Source: CAVQAH01 sp963784195 (GTDB taxonomy: Bacteria; Acidobacteriota; Vicinamibacteria; Vicinamibacterales; 2-12-FULL-66-21). From it: 64,000 nucleotides of DNA. The notes beneath the pieces are model-generated. The model saw only the letters and a list, made by a program, of their open reading frames with translations. It ran no database searches and was not told the origin of the DNA. Location: positions 248,001-312,000 of the forward strand of contig CAWARA010000018.1 of assembly GCA_963784195.1 (NCBI GenBank). The letters are read 5' to 3'. A program made the translations under genes and the position numbers. Positions 55,438 through 64,000 of this stretch are shown in pieces; the first letter of the stretch is position 1; each line of letters opens with the position of its first letter.

Positions 55438-56562
55438 ATGCGTAAGCAGGCAATCGTCGGATTGGTCGTGATCGGCGCGGTGGCGGCAGGCCCTGCCGCG
55501 GGCGTGCTCGCGGACGGACGTGAAGATCCGAAAGCCGACGCCGTGATGGCGGAAGCGCGGAAGGCGCTAGGCGGCGAGAAGAAGCTGGCCGACTTGAAGG
55601 CGCTGTCGATGCGCGCCGAGTTCAGGCGCGAATCAGCAGGACCAGTCGCCGCAGGCGGCAGCACGTTCGTGATGATCGGCGGCGGCGGCAGCTTCTCCAG
55701 CGCCGGTGGCGGACAGACCACCGGCTCGCTCGCCATCGACATGGTCCTTCCCGACAAGTTCTATCGCGAAGAAACGACGACGGGCGGGTTCTCGATCACG
55801 CGGGTGGACGGCTTCGAGGGAGACCGGCCGTTTCTCGACCTGACGTCGAACAGCGCCGGCGCACGCGTCGCTGCGGACAACCCCGCAGCGGATCCGGCTC
55901 GTGCGAAGGCCGCTCTCAAGCGAACGAACACCGATCTCGCTCGACTGATGCTCGGGCTCGTCGCGGGCACGCAGCCCGGTTTTCCGGTCACCTACACATA
56001 CGCAGGTCAGGCCGAATCGCCAGACGGTACCGCGCACGTGATCGACGTCAACGGCGGCGAGGATTTCAAGGCGCGGCTGTTCATCGACACGGCGACACAC
56101 CTGCCGCTGATGTTGACCTACATGGAAGCCGAGCCTCGACCCATCCGGATGATGCAGCACGGCGCGCCGGGATCGGGCGGTACTCGCGTCGTGACCCCGG
56201 GGGGCGCGACGACGACGAGCGGTGCGAGCGGCTCAGGATCGGGCGGCGCCAGCGCATCCGGATCGACCGGCGCGAGCGCGTCCGGATCGGGTGGCGCAAC
56301 CGTCTCGACGTCGCCCCTCGCGAACCTCACACCCGAGCAGCGTGCGGAGATCGACAAGCAGATGAAAGAAGCCGCGGCAACGCCACCCAAGATGATCGAG
56401 TACCGGATGTTCTTCGCCGAGTACCGCGAGATCAGCGGCATCTCGCTGCCACATCGCATCTCGCGCGGCACGGCAGAGAAGACGACCGAGGAATGGGAGA
56501 TCAAGGACTACAAGGTCAATCCGAACATCAAGGCCGACCGATTCAAGGTCGGGACAAACTGA
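55438..56562 (+). CDS. Periplasmic protein of unknown function with Gly/Ser repeat linker
   Basis: 374 residues with a signal peptide (MRKQAIVGLVVIGAVAAGPA). The start of the mature protein (DAVMAEARKALGGEKKLADLKALSMRAE) resembles proteins of the outer-membrane lipoprotein-sorting/carrier type often seen in this phylum. A Gly/Ser/Ala linker with an 8-residue repeat (GASASGS) is at about 260-288. The C-terminal part (YRMFFAEYREISGISLPHRI) continues the beta-rich fold. Divergent from the two-component operon and preceding the Oar-like receptor. Function inferred only from position. Confidence 0.7.
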   Translation: MRKQAIVGLVVIGAVAAGPAAGVLADGREDPKADAVMAEARKALGGEKKLADLKALSMRAEFRRESAGPVAAGGSTFVMIGGGGSFSSAGGGQTTGSLAIDMVLPDKFYREETTTGGFSITRVDGFEGDRPFLDLTSNSAGARVAADNPAADPARAKAALKRTNTDLARLMLGLVAGTQPGFPVTYTYAGQAESPDGTAHVIDVNGGEDFKARLFIDTATHLPLMLTYMEAEPRPIRMMQHGAPGSGGTRVVTPGGATTTSGASGSGSGGASASGSTGASASGSGGATVSTSPLANLTPEQRAEIDKQMKEAAATPPKMIEYRMFFAEYREISGISLPHRISRGTAEKTTEEWEIKDYKVNPNIKADRFKVGTN

Positions 56563-56586
56563 CGCACCCGAATCTGGGGAAGCCAG

Positions 56587-56664
56587 CCGTAGTCCGTGGT
56601 CCGTGGTCCGTGTCTAGTCGTGCTGCAAACCCAACCGCTCGGCGAGACACGAGCTACGAGCGAC
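56587..56664. repeat. Inverted heptamer array A6
   Basis: Left arm 56587-56620 (AGTCCGT-GGTCCGT-GGTCCGT-GTCTAGT) faces a shorter right arm 56643-56664 (CGAGACACGAGCTACGAGCG). The pairing is imperfect. It begins 24 bases after the stop of the periplasmic-protein gene, with the receptor gene downstream on the same strand. Confidence 0.6.
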
Positions 56665-56739
56665 CCGCCTTCGCGCACGCGCTTCGGCGAGGCAGGCGAA
56701 CCACGGCGAGCCAGTTCGATTTCTCGAGAACATCAAGCC

Positions 56740-59379
56740 ATGAACCCAAAGTTCCTCACCTCGCTCGTCTTCGCGCTGCTGGCGTTCGCCTCCTCGGCGC
56801 CAGTAGCCGCGCAAACGTCACGGGACGCGACGTTCCGGGTCGTCGTCTCCGACCCGACGGGCGCCATCATCGTTGGCGCACGGGTCATCCTTCAGCCGGT
56901 GGACCCCGCGGGGCCGGCGGTTGAACGGGTGACGGACGAACGGGGTGAGGCGCTGTTTGCAGCGCTGATGCCGGGACGATACGACGTCCGCGCTGAATTC
57001 ACCGGGTTCGAGCCGCGTGTGATCGACGACCTGCGGCTGCGCGCGGGCGGCAACACGCGACGCGAGATGAAACTGGCGCTCGCCAAAGTCACCGAAGATG
57101 TCGTCGTCGGCCAGGACCCGCGTGACCGGGCACTGGATGCGCGTGGCAACGCGTTCACGAACCTCCTCACCCGCGAACAGATCGAGGCGTTGCCCGACGA
57201 TCCGGACGAGATGGAAGCACAACTGAAGCAGATGGGCGGTCCCGGCACGACGATTCGTGTAGACGGGTTCCACGGCGGAAAGCTTCCGCCGAAGTCGCAG
57301 ATCAGATCGATCCGGTTCCGGCGCGACTTCTTCGCCGCGGAGAACCACGGCGGCGGCATGGTGTTCGTCGACATCGTGACCAATCCCGGTGGCGGCCCGC
57401 TCCGCGGCAATGTCGACTTCATGTTCCGCGACGAGTCGCTGAACGCGCGCAACGCGTTCGCGCCTGAGGTCGGCGACGAACAGCAGCAGAACATGAACTT
57501 CACGATGAGCGGAACGATCGTCAAGGATCGAACCGGCTTCTCGTTCACCACCAACGGCGTGGACGCATACGATTCCAAGACGCTTCTCGCCGCGCTGCCC
57601 GACGGCACCGTGAACGGGTCCGTGCGGCGTCCGACGCAGCGGACCAGCCTGCTGGCGCGGCTCGATCACGCCGTCACGAAGTCGCACACCCTGAAAGCGT
57701 CGTATCAACGGAATGGCAACGAACTGGACAATCTTGGCGTCGGTGACTTCGATCTGCCCTCGCGCGCGTATTCGCGCGACATGAACGAGGACATGTTGCG
57801 TGTCTCGTTCGCTGGTCCGATCGCGCGGAACTTCTTCAATGAAATGCGGCTGCAGCTCCGCCACCAGGCGAGCGACTCGCGATCGCTGAGCGACGCGCCG
57901 GCGGTTCTCGTGCTCGACGCATTCAACACGGGCGGCGCCCAGATCGGTGGCGGAAGGACCGTGACCGACTTCGAGCTGGCGTCGGACCTCGACTACGCGA
58001 AAGGGCGTCACTCCGCGCGAGCCGGCTTCCTGCTCGAGGGCGGACGATACCGGAGTGACGACGTCCGCAACTTCACCGGTACGTTCACATTCGCCAGCCT
58101 CGAGGCGTTTGACGCCGGCCGGCCGACCACATTCACGCAACGCACCGGGAATCCGCTAGTCGAATTCTCTGCCGCCCAGCTCGGCTGGTACGTCCAGGAC
58201 GACATGCGCGTCGGACGCTCGCTTTCACTGAGCTTCGGCGTGCGCCACGAGCTGCAGGCGCACACCGACGACTACTGGAACTTCGCCCCGCGGCTTGGTG
58301 CGACGTGGTCTCCGTTCCGGAGCGGCCGGACGACCTTCCGTGGTGGCGTCGGCATCTTCTATGACTGGTACGACGCGCAGATCTACGAGCAAACACTTCG
58401 CGTCGACGGCGTCCGTCAAAGCGACATCGTCGTCCAGAATCCAGGGTTCCCGGATCCGTTGGCCGGCGGTGAAGTCGTCGTTCTGCCGTCCGGACGGCTC
58501 GTACAGGCCGACGACCTCACGCTGCCGCGGACCGTCAGGTCGACCATAGCCGTGGAACAGACCATTGGCAGGTTCGGACGTCTCAACGCCGGCTACAACT
58601 ACTCGAGCGGTCATGGCCTCTTCCGCGGACGCAACCTCAACGCTCCGCAGGAGGATGGCACGCGACCGGATCCGACGGCAGGCAACATCACGCAAGTGGA
58701 ATCCACAGGCAAGTCAGAGGGTCACGCGGTGAATGTCGGCTTCAACATGAACCTGCCGTGGCATCGGACGTTCCTCTTCCTCAACTACGGGTTCGGCCAG
58801 CTCCGAAACGACACCGATGGCCCCTTCAGCCTGCCCGCCGACAACTTCAATCTCGCTGCGGAATGGGGTCCATCTCCGATGGACGTTCAGCAGCGGCTCA
58901 CAGGCATGTTCAACATGAACCTGTGGAAGGGGTTCAAAATCGCGACCAGCTTCAACGGCAGCACGGGAACGCCCTACAACATCACCACTGGCCTCGACGA
59001 CAACGGTGACACCGTCAGCAACGATCGCCCGGCCGGCGTCGAACGCAACAGCGCCCGCACTGCGTCGCGCTGGGACGCGAACGCGCGACTGAGCTGGGCC
59101 TTCGGATTCGGTCAGCGTAAAGGTGCCGATGGCGCTGCCGGCACGCCGCACATCGTGATGATTCGCGCGGGCGGCGGCGGTGGCGATTCGATGGGCGGGT
59201 TCTCGGGAGGCGCGGACGACAAGCGCTGGAAGTTCGAGCTCTTCGTGGCCGCGACGAACATCTTCAACAACGTCAACCTGCTCGGCTACAGCGGCGTCAT
59301 GACCTCGCCCTTCTTCGGTCAGGCAACGTCCGCCGCTCCGGCCAGGAGGATCGAACTCGGCGCGCGGTTTGGATTCTAG
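56740..59379 (+). CDS. Oar-like TonB-dependent outer-membrane receptor with carboxypeptidase-regulatory-like domain
   Basis: 879 residues. Signal peptide MNPKFLTSLVFALLAFASSAPVAAQ. Residues 25-110 are a CarboxypepD_reg-like fold (VVVSDPTGAIIVGARVILQ, ALMPGRYDVRAEFTGFE), next a plug-like section (NLLTREQIEALPDDPDEMEAQLKQM), then a long beta-barrel with many Asn-Tyr-aromatic strands (VGRSLSLSFGVRHELQ) and a Phe at the C-terminus (ARFGF), the outer-membrane insertion signal. Oar-like proteins are abundant in Acidobacteriota. The substrate is unknown. Gly-rich loop near 815-835. Confidence 0.9.
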   Translation: MNPKFLTSLVFALLAFASSAPVAAQTSRDATFRVVVSDPTGAIIVGARVILQPVDPAGPAVERVTDERGEALFAALMPGRYDVRAEFTGFEPRVIDDLRLRAGGNTRREMKLALAKVTEDVVVGQDPRDRALDARGNAFTNLLTREQIEALPDDPDEMEAQLKQMGGPGTTIRVDGFHGGKLPPKSQIRSIRFRRDFFAAENHGGGMVFVDIVTNPGGGPLRGNVDFMFRDESLNARNAFAPEVGDEQQQNMNFTMSGTIVKDRTGFSFTTNGVDAYDSKTLLAALPDGTVNGSVRRPTQRTSLLARLDHAVTKSHTLKASYQRNGNELDNLGVGDFDLPSRAYSRDMNEDMLRVSFAGPIARNFFNEMRLQLRHQASDSRSLSDAPAVLVLDAFNTGGAQIGGGRTVTDFELASDLDYAKGRHSARAGFLLEGGRYRSDDVRNFTGTFTFASLEAFDAGRPTTFTQRTGNPLVEFSAAQLGWYVQDDMRVGRSLSLSFGVRHELQAHTDDYWNFAPRLGATWSPFRSGRTTFRGGVGIFYDWYDAQIYEQTLRVDGVRQSDIVVQNPGFPDPLAGGEVVVLPSGRLVQADDLTLPRTVRSTIAVEQTIGRFGRLNAGYNYSSGHGLFRGRNLNAPQEDGTRPDPTAGNITQVESTGKSEGHAVNVGFNMNLPWHRTFLFLNYGFGQLRNDTDGPFSLPADNFNLAAEWGPSPMDVQQRLTGMFNMNLWKGFKIATSFNGSTGTPYNITTGLDDNGDTVSNDRPAGVERNSARTASRWDANARLSWAFGFGQRKGADGAAGTPHIVMIRAGGGGGDSMGGFSGGADDKRWKFELFVAATNIFNNVNLLGYSGVMTSPFFGQATSAAPARRIELGARFGF

Positions 59380-59392
59380 ACAGGGCTTTGCT

Positions 59393-59483
59393 GCCGTAGT
59401 GTCGTGGTCCGTAGTTCGTGTCTCGTCGAAGCGACTTTGCCCGGAGGCGCGACGAGACACGGATTACGAACCACGGACTACGG
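59393..59483. repeat. Inverted heptamer array A7, probable bidirectional terminator
   Basis: Left arm 59393-59428 (GGTCCGT-AGTTCGT-GTCTCGT-CG) faces right arm 59450-59483 (CGACGAGACACGG, ATTACGA, ACCACGG, ACTACGG). It lies between convergent genes, 13 bases after the receptor stop and touching the stop codon of the DUF4870 gene. Confidence 0.75.
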
Positions 59484-59891
59484 TTATGGCACAGGCTGCC
59501 GGTTGTTGAGGCGCATCCAGCCTCGCACAATCCGGTAGATGGCCCAGATGCCTAGCGCGAAGAGGCCGATGATCCAGATCGCGATCCCGATCAGGACGAT
59601 GGCGAGCACGGCACCCACGAGGATGACGACCGTTGCCCACAGCATCGCGAACCAGAAGGTCTGGATCTGCCAGGTGAAATGCGACTCGAGCCACGTGCCG
59701 CGGGCGTCGGGCCGCTTCACGTAATTGATGATGACAGCGATGATCGAAGGCCAGCCAAACAGGAACGTGCCGACGACGCTTGCCGTGCCGAATGCGCCGA
59801 TGGCAAGGCCCAGCGCATGCAGCCCGTAGGTGACCTGCGTCACGGTGATCAGGGATGGATCCGGTTCTTTCCAGGCGGTCGTCTGGTTCAC
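59484..59891 (-). CDS. DUF4870-family small membrane protein
   Basis: 135 residues with about four transmembrane helices. YVKRPDARGTWLESHFTWQIQTFWF is the diagnostic motif of DUF4870 (Tic20-like) proteins. Hydrophobic segments: LHALGLAIGAFGTASVVGTF, WPSIIAVIINYV, FAMLWATVVILVGAVLAIVL and IIGLFALGIWAIYRIV. No function is known for this family in bacteria. Clean frame. Confidence 0.88.
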   Translation of the reverse strand: MNQTTAWKEPDPSLITVTQVTYGLHALGLAIGAFGTASVVGTFLFGWPSIIAVIINYVKRPDARGTWLESHFTWQIQTFWFAMLWATVVILVGAVLAIVLIGIAIWIIGLFALGIWAIYRIVRGWMRLNNRQPVP

Positions 59892-59948
59892 GTCGCCTCC
59901 GGGGTGGAGTAAGACTCAGCTAGTGCAGGTCGCCCACTCCCGCTCCCA

Positions 59949-61143
59949 TCATATGCCGCGCGCCTGTTCCCGTTCCAGGCTCAGCGTGGCGCCGCGCGTG
60001 CTGAATCGCCTGTCGGCAAAAAGAAAGTACGGCAGGGCCAGCGCGGAGAGGGCTGCCGCGATCGCGAAGGCGATTTCGAAACCATACTTCTGAATCAGTC
60101 CGCCCATCACCGTGGAGCCCGTGCCGATTCCAGTGTCGAATGCCGCGAGAATCGCCCCGAATGCCGCGCCACGCCGTTCTGCGGTGACTTCCTTCATCAC
60201 GTAGCCCACGTACACAGGGTAGGCGGTGCCGAAGCCGAGACCGAAGATCACGGCGGACGCAATCATCCAGAACCTCGTGCCGCCGATGGCGAGGCAGGCC
60301 ATGCCCAGGCTGATCAGCACGAGACAGGGAATGAACACCCGTCTGTAACCGAACCGATCTCCGAGGCGGCCGGCCATCGGCCTGCGTCACCAGGATCACG
60401 ATGGCAAGCGCCGTCAGGTAAATGCTCTTGGGCGTCACGCCGTTCGCGTCGGCGTACATGGCCGTAAAGCTGGTGATGCCCCCGTAGCCGAACGAGTAGA
60501 GAAAGAGACAAACCGAGATGATCAGGACGCGCCATTCGAGAATACGGCCGCCGCGCGGTGCCGTTGGTGCGGCGACAGCGTTCTCGCGCCGCAGGTTGAA
60601 CGCGATGATGGCCATGATGGCGTTGAGCGCCGCACCGACCACGCACAGGAAGAGCCACCCCCGGTGATAGATCCAGAATCCGACCGTGGGCGCGACGGCG
60701 ATGGCCGCGACACTGGAGAGCCCCCAGTATCCGATTCCCTCGGCGCGGCGCCGCTCCGGCAACAAGCCGGTCATGTACGCGGCCGACGCCGACAGCAGTC
60801 CAGACCAGAACACACCGTGAACGATCACCAGCGCGAGCAAGAGGCGGTAGTCGGTGATGAACGCGTACGCCATCGACATGACCGCCAGCGCAAGGCTCGA
60901 GGTGATGAGGATTCGCCGCTGGCCGACGCGATCCGCAAATGCGCCGGTGAGCGGCGCCGACAGCGCGGATGAGTAGGTCAGGAAACCCAGGAAGAGGCCG
61001 GATGCGAACGTCGAGCCGCCGAGGTCGAGGATATGGAACGGCGCCGTCGGCAGGAGCTGGAACGCCGAGAGAAAGACCGTGAACGTGAACCCGCACATCA
61101 CGAAGAAGTGCGGGGTGAACAGTCGATCGGCTCGAGAGGACAT
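59949..61143 (-). CDS. MFS transporter, one frameshift
   Basis: About 397 residues when corrected. MSSRADRLFTPHFFVMCGFTFTVFLSAFQLLP starts the first helix. TGAFADRVGQRRILI is MFS motif A. Near 60378 the frame shifts; after it MAGRLGDRFGYRRVFIPCLVL is the matching second motif A of the C-terminal half, then GYVMKEVTAERRGAAFG. Twelve helices in total. The type is close to sugar/drug exporters. Start at 61143, 18 bases from a single-arm 13-base array. Confidence 0.87.
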
Positions 61144-61160
61144 CGAACAGATCAGTCTAT

Positions 61161-61262
61161 CAGGGTTCAGACGGGGGTTCACCACGGGGGTTCACCACGG
61201 GTCACACGGGTTCACCACGCGGGTTCACACGGGGTTCAGACGCGCGGTTCACCCCGGGGGCA
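61161..61262. repeat. Single-arm array of 13-base words (B4)
   Basis: GGGTTCAGACGGG, GGTTCACCACGGG, GGTTCACCACGGG and diverged relatives run from 61161 to about 61250. There is one arm only, ending in a CACCCCGG/CCGGGGTG hairpin near 61249-61270. It is on the 5' side of the MFS gene; the other neighbour presents its 3' end (permease stop at 61277). Confidence 0.7.
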
Positions 61263-61276
61263 ACCGGGGTGGTGGG

Positions 61277-63727
61277 CTACTCGGCTTTCAGGGCGACGAC
61301 GGGGTCCACGCGGGTGGCGCGCCACGCCGGCACGAGGCTGGCCAGGATCGCGACGAGAGCCAACCCGGCGCCGACGGCGGCGAACGTGATGGGATCGGTC
61401 GGGCTGACGTCGTGCAGCATGTTGCGCATCAAGCGTGAGGTCCAGATCGCTGCGAGCGTCCCGATCACGACTCCGGTCAATGCGAGACCCAGGCCGCTTC
61501 GAAGAATCAGCCGAAGCACCTCGCCTCTGCCAGCCCCGATCGCCACGCGAATGCCGATCTCACGAGTCCGCCGGCTCACGACGTACGAGAGCACGCCGTA
61601 GATCCCGATCGCCGACAGGATCAGGGCCAGCGTCGCGAACACGCCGAGCAGGATGCCTGTGAATCGCGGCGTGGACAGCGTCGCATCCACGACGGTGTCC
61701 ATCGTGCGGACGTCGGCGATCGGCAGATTCGGATCGAGCGCGCGGATCGCCTGGCGCACGGACGCCGTCTGCGCTGCCGGATCGCCGCTGGACTTCACGA
61801 CCAGTGTCATGCCGCGCATCGGAAAGCCGACCGATCGGTGCCATTGACGGTGCGGGACGTAGAACTTCTCCTTGACCCGGTCGGTGATCCCGTTGTGCCG
61901 TACGTCCGCGACCACGCCCACGACGGTGACCCAGGGACGCTGCGCGTTGCCGCCAATCTTCAGGCGGCCTCCGATCGGATCACGTCCGTTCCAGTAGAGC
62001 CGCGCCATTTCCTCGTTGATGAGGGCGACGAGCATGCCGTCAGCTGTATCCGCAGGCATGATCGTTCGTCCGCGGACGACGCGCTCACCCATCGCTTCCA
62101 GGTATCCGTCGGTCGCGATCTGCCAGTCTCCTTTGGCGTTGGTACCAGGCGGCGGCTGGTAGCCCTCGACCTGCAGACCGAAATCGCCGATCGTCGACCC
62201 GAGCGGCAGCGAACGCGCGGCGCCGGCGGCGCGCACGCCCGGCAGCTGACGGATTCGCTCGTTCAATTGCTCGAAGAATCCGACCACTTGCTCCGGTTGC
62301 GGATAGGCCGTCTCCGGCAGCGCGACCCTCATCGTCAACACACCTGACGGATCGAGACCGAGCGGCACGCGCTGCAGCGCCCAAAGGCTGCGAATCATCA
62401 GGCCCGCGCCAACGAGCAGGACGACAGCGAGCGCCATCTCGACGATGACGAGCGCGTTGCGGAACCGCTGACCGCGTCCGCCACCCGACACGCTCTGCGC
62501 ACCGTCTTTCAGAGAATCGGTGAGGTCCGGACTGAGCGCACGAAGGGCAGGCACGATGCTGAACAACACGCTCGTCACGATCGCCATGCCCGCCGTGAAC
62601 AGGAGCACGGGCAGGTCGAGTGTGACGTTCGCGACACGGGGGATGTTCGCGGGATTCCACCACGCGAGAAAGCGCACGCCGGAAAAAGCGAGCAGGAGCC
62701 CGGCGATGGCGCTCAGGCCGGAGAGAACCAGGCTCTCGGTAAGAAGTTGCGAAACGACGCGCCAGCCGGCAGCGCCCAGGGCGGATCGGACGGCGATCTC
62801 GCGTTGCCGCGCCTCGGCGCGCGCCAGCAGAAGATTCGCAACGTTCGCACATGCGATCAGCAGCAGGAATCCGACGGCGCCGAACAATAACCAGACCGAT
62901 CGCCGCACAGTGCCGACGACTTCATCCGACAGCGACAACGTCACTGTGCTGAACTGCATGGGAACGGGATACAGGCCTTCCTTCGTCATGGCCGCGGCGA
63001 TGCCGCGAAGTTCGTCGGCTGCCTGCGCGACGGTTGCGCCAGGAGCAAGCCTGGCCGCCGCGTAGAGCCCGTGGTTGCCGTGGTCCATGCTGGCAGGATC
63101 CATCTGCAGGGGCGACCACAGCTGCGTGGTCTGCGGATTCTGGAAGTCGGTCGGCAGGGCAAAGTCGTTCGGCATGATGCCGATGACCTCGAAGGGGCGG
63201 CCGTTGATCTGAATCGTCCGCCCCACGAGGTCACGGTCGCTGTTGTAGCGGCGCTCCCACAAGGCATGACCCAGCACCACGAGGGCTGGTCCGTTCGGCA
63301 CGTCCTCCTTCTCCGAGAACGTCCGGCCGATCAGCGGCTGCACGCCCAGCGTCGAGAAGATGTTCGACGTGACGTCGGCGGCGGCAACACGCTCGGGGTC
63401 GCCGTCTCCGGTGAGGTTGACCTGCCCGTCGCTCCAGGCTGCGACGGACGACAGCGTCCGCGCGCGCCTGCGGTATTGCACGACCTCGCCTGTCGACACC
63501 CAGGTCTTGTCGAACGCAACCCATCGGCTCCAGATCATCACAGCGCGGTCCGGCTCAGCCCATGGGAGCGGCCGGAGAAGCACGGCGTTGACGACGCTGA
63601 AGATGGCGGCATTGGCGCCAATCCCGAGCGACAGCGTCAGAAGCGCGATGACCGCAAATCCGGGGCTGCGCCTCAACGTCCGGGCACCGAACCGCAGATC
63701 CTGCCAGAACCGTTCGAAAAACCTCAT
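61277..63727 (-). CDS. ADOP-family duplicated ABC permease, without adjacent PadR
   Basis: 816 residues with a clean frame. It starts directly with FWQDLRFGARTLRRSPGFAVIALLTLSLGIGANAAIF, lacking the longer N-terminal prefix of the other copies. CANVANLLLARAEARQREIAVRSALGA marks the first permease half. GVFATLALILSAIGIYGVLSYVVSRRTREIGIRVAIGA marks the second, and it ends with WRATRVDPVVALKAE. This copy has no PadR partner in the window. Membrane protein of unknown substrate. Confidence 0.92.
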   Translation of the reverse strand: MRFFERFWQDLRFGARTLRRSPGFAVIALLTLSLGIGANAAIFSVVNAVLLRPLPWAEPDRAVMIWSRWVAFDKTWVSTGEVVQYRRRARTLSSVAAWSDGQVNLTGDGDPERVAAADVTSNIFSTLGVQPLIGRTFSEKEDVPNGPALVVLGHALWERRYNSDRDLVGRTIQINGRPFEVIGIMPNDFALPTDFQNPQTTQLWSPLQMDPASMDHGNHGLYAAARLAPGATVAQAADELRGIAAAMTKEGLYPVPMQFSTVTLSLSDEVVGTVRRSVWLLFGAVGFLLLIACANVANLLLARAEARQREIAVRSALGAAGWRVVSQLLTESLVLSGLSAIAGLLLAFSGVRFLAWWNPANIPRVANVTLDLPVLLFTAGMAIVTSVLFSIVPALRALSPDLTDSLKDGAQSVSGGGRGQRFRNALVIVEMALAVVLLVGAGLMIRSLWALQRVPLGLDPSGVLTMRVALPETAYPQPEQVVGFFEQLNERIRQLPGVRAAGAARSLPLGSTIGDFGLQVEGYQPPPGTNAKGDWQIATDGYLEAMGERVVRGRTIMPADTADGMLVALINEEMARLYWNGRDPIGGRLKIGGNAQRPWVTVVGVVADVRHNGITDRVKEKFYVPHRQWHRSVGFPMRGMTLVVKSSGDPAAQTASVRQAIRALDPNLPIADVRTMDTVVDATLSTPRFTGILLGVFATLALILSAIGIYGVLSYVVSRRTREIGIRVAIGAGRGEVLRLILRSGLGLALTGVVIGTLAAIWTSRLMRNMLHDVSPTDPITFAAVGAGLALVAILASLVPAWRATRVDPVVALKAE

Positions 63728-63800
63728 GCCTGGACCCTCACTGTTCTGAGATTGGACGGCTATGCCGCGGGAAACGTTGGTCCTACGTTAAGATTTCTGA

Positions 63801-64000
63801 ATGACGCAGGACCTCAGTCAGTTCCGCCCTTCACGCATCTGGAAGCGCATGCCGGCCGAACGCAGGCTCACCGCCTCGGAACTCTTCTGGGCGGACGACC
63901 AGTCGACGGATCAGCAGATCGAGGCGGTCGCCGCCATCGCTTCGCATATGAAGTTCCGGACCAAGAGCGTGCTCGGCCTTGCACCCGAAAAACGGACCAA
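63801..64000 (+). CDS. Hypothetical protein, truncated by the window edge
   Basis: ATG 63801 opens a frame that continues to the end of the window (66 codons). It reads MTQDLSQFRPSRIWKRMP, then LTASELFWADDQSTDQQIEAVAAIASHMKFRTKSVLGLAPEKRT. This is soluble, helical and charged, with no known domain. It is divergent from the permease gene (73 bases apart). I regard it as a real gene because of the base composition by codon position and the clean divergent arrangement. Confidence 0.6.
   Translation, partial: MTQDLSQFRPSRIWKRMPAERRLTASELFWADDQSTDQQIEAVAAIASHMKFRTKSVLGLAPEKRT

Overview
This is high-GC DNA that looks like Acidobacteriota, probably Vicinamibacteria-like. That inference rests on four large duplicated permeases of the ADOP type (acidobacterial duplicated orphan permease), three of them paired with PadR regulators, an Oar-like outer-membrane receptor, and a general soil-type gene content. 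I saw no rRNA, tRNA, CRISPR array, prophage or intact insertion sequence. About twenty single-base frameshifts interrupt conserved genes, several in short G or C runs. The most likely reason is indel error in the assembly rather than wholesale gene decay, so I annotate these as single genes with frameshifts.

Layout. 0-5.4 kb: a truncated PadR, a kelch fragment, a BNR-propeller/MoaD-like pair, and a PadR-ADOP pair. 5.5-12.4 kb: aldo/keto reductase, cupin, DNA polymerase IV, a NYN-LOTUS protein, a PQQ-type beta-propeller and a double cyclophilin. 12.4-19.1 kb: M28 peptidase, an ArsR/SRPBCC pair, and ADOP-PadR. 19.4-26.4 kb: an AddB/AddA-type recombination helicase-nuclease pair. 26.6-31.7 kb: three adaptor proteins and one MacB-like permease, joined by GTGA overlaps and with no ATPase. 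31.9-36.6 kb: an ArsR-methyltransferase fusion followed by methionine synthase in two pieces. 36.9-46 kb: alpha/beta hydrolases, ADOP-PadR, oligoendopeptidase F, an MFS exporter, a cyclophilin and a small Cys-rich protein. 46-52.6 kb: a HEAT/DUF349 protein, two amidohydrolases and a phosphodiesterase. 52.6-59.4 kb: a sensor kinase and response regulator, divergent from a periplasmic protein and an Oar-like receptor. 59.5-64 kb: DUF4870 protein, MFS, ADOP and a partial gene.

The most unusual feature is intergenic. Short words of 7, 8 or 13 bases are repeated in tandem and usually arranged as facing inverted arrays. Arrays of the 13-base word (GTGAACCCCCGTC) lie 17-74 bases upstream of start codons and always read toward the gene, with two facing arms between divergent genes and one arm where there is only one start. 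Arrays of 7-base words (such as GGTCCGT, AGTTCGT, GTCTCGT) lie just after stop codons, often between convergent genes, and can fold as long hairpins. The sequence therefore suggests two position-specific classes of repeat: a leader/promoter class and a terminator class.
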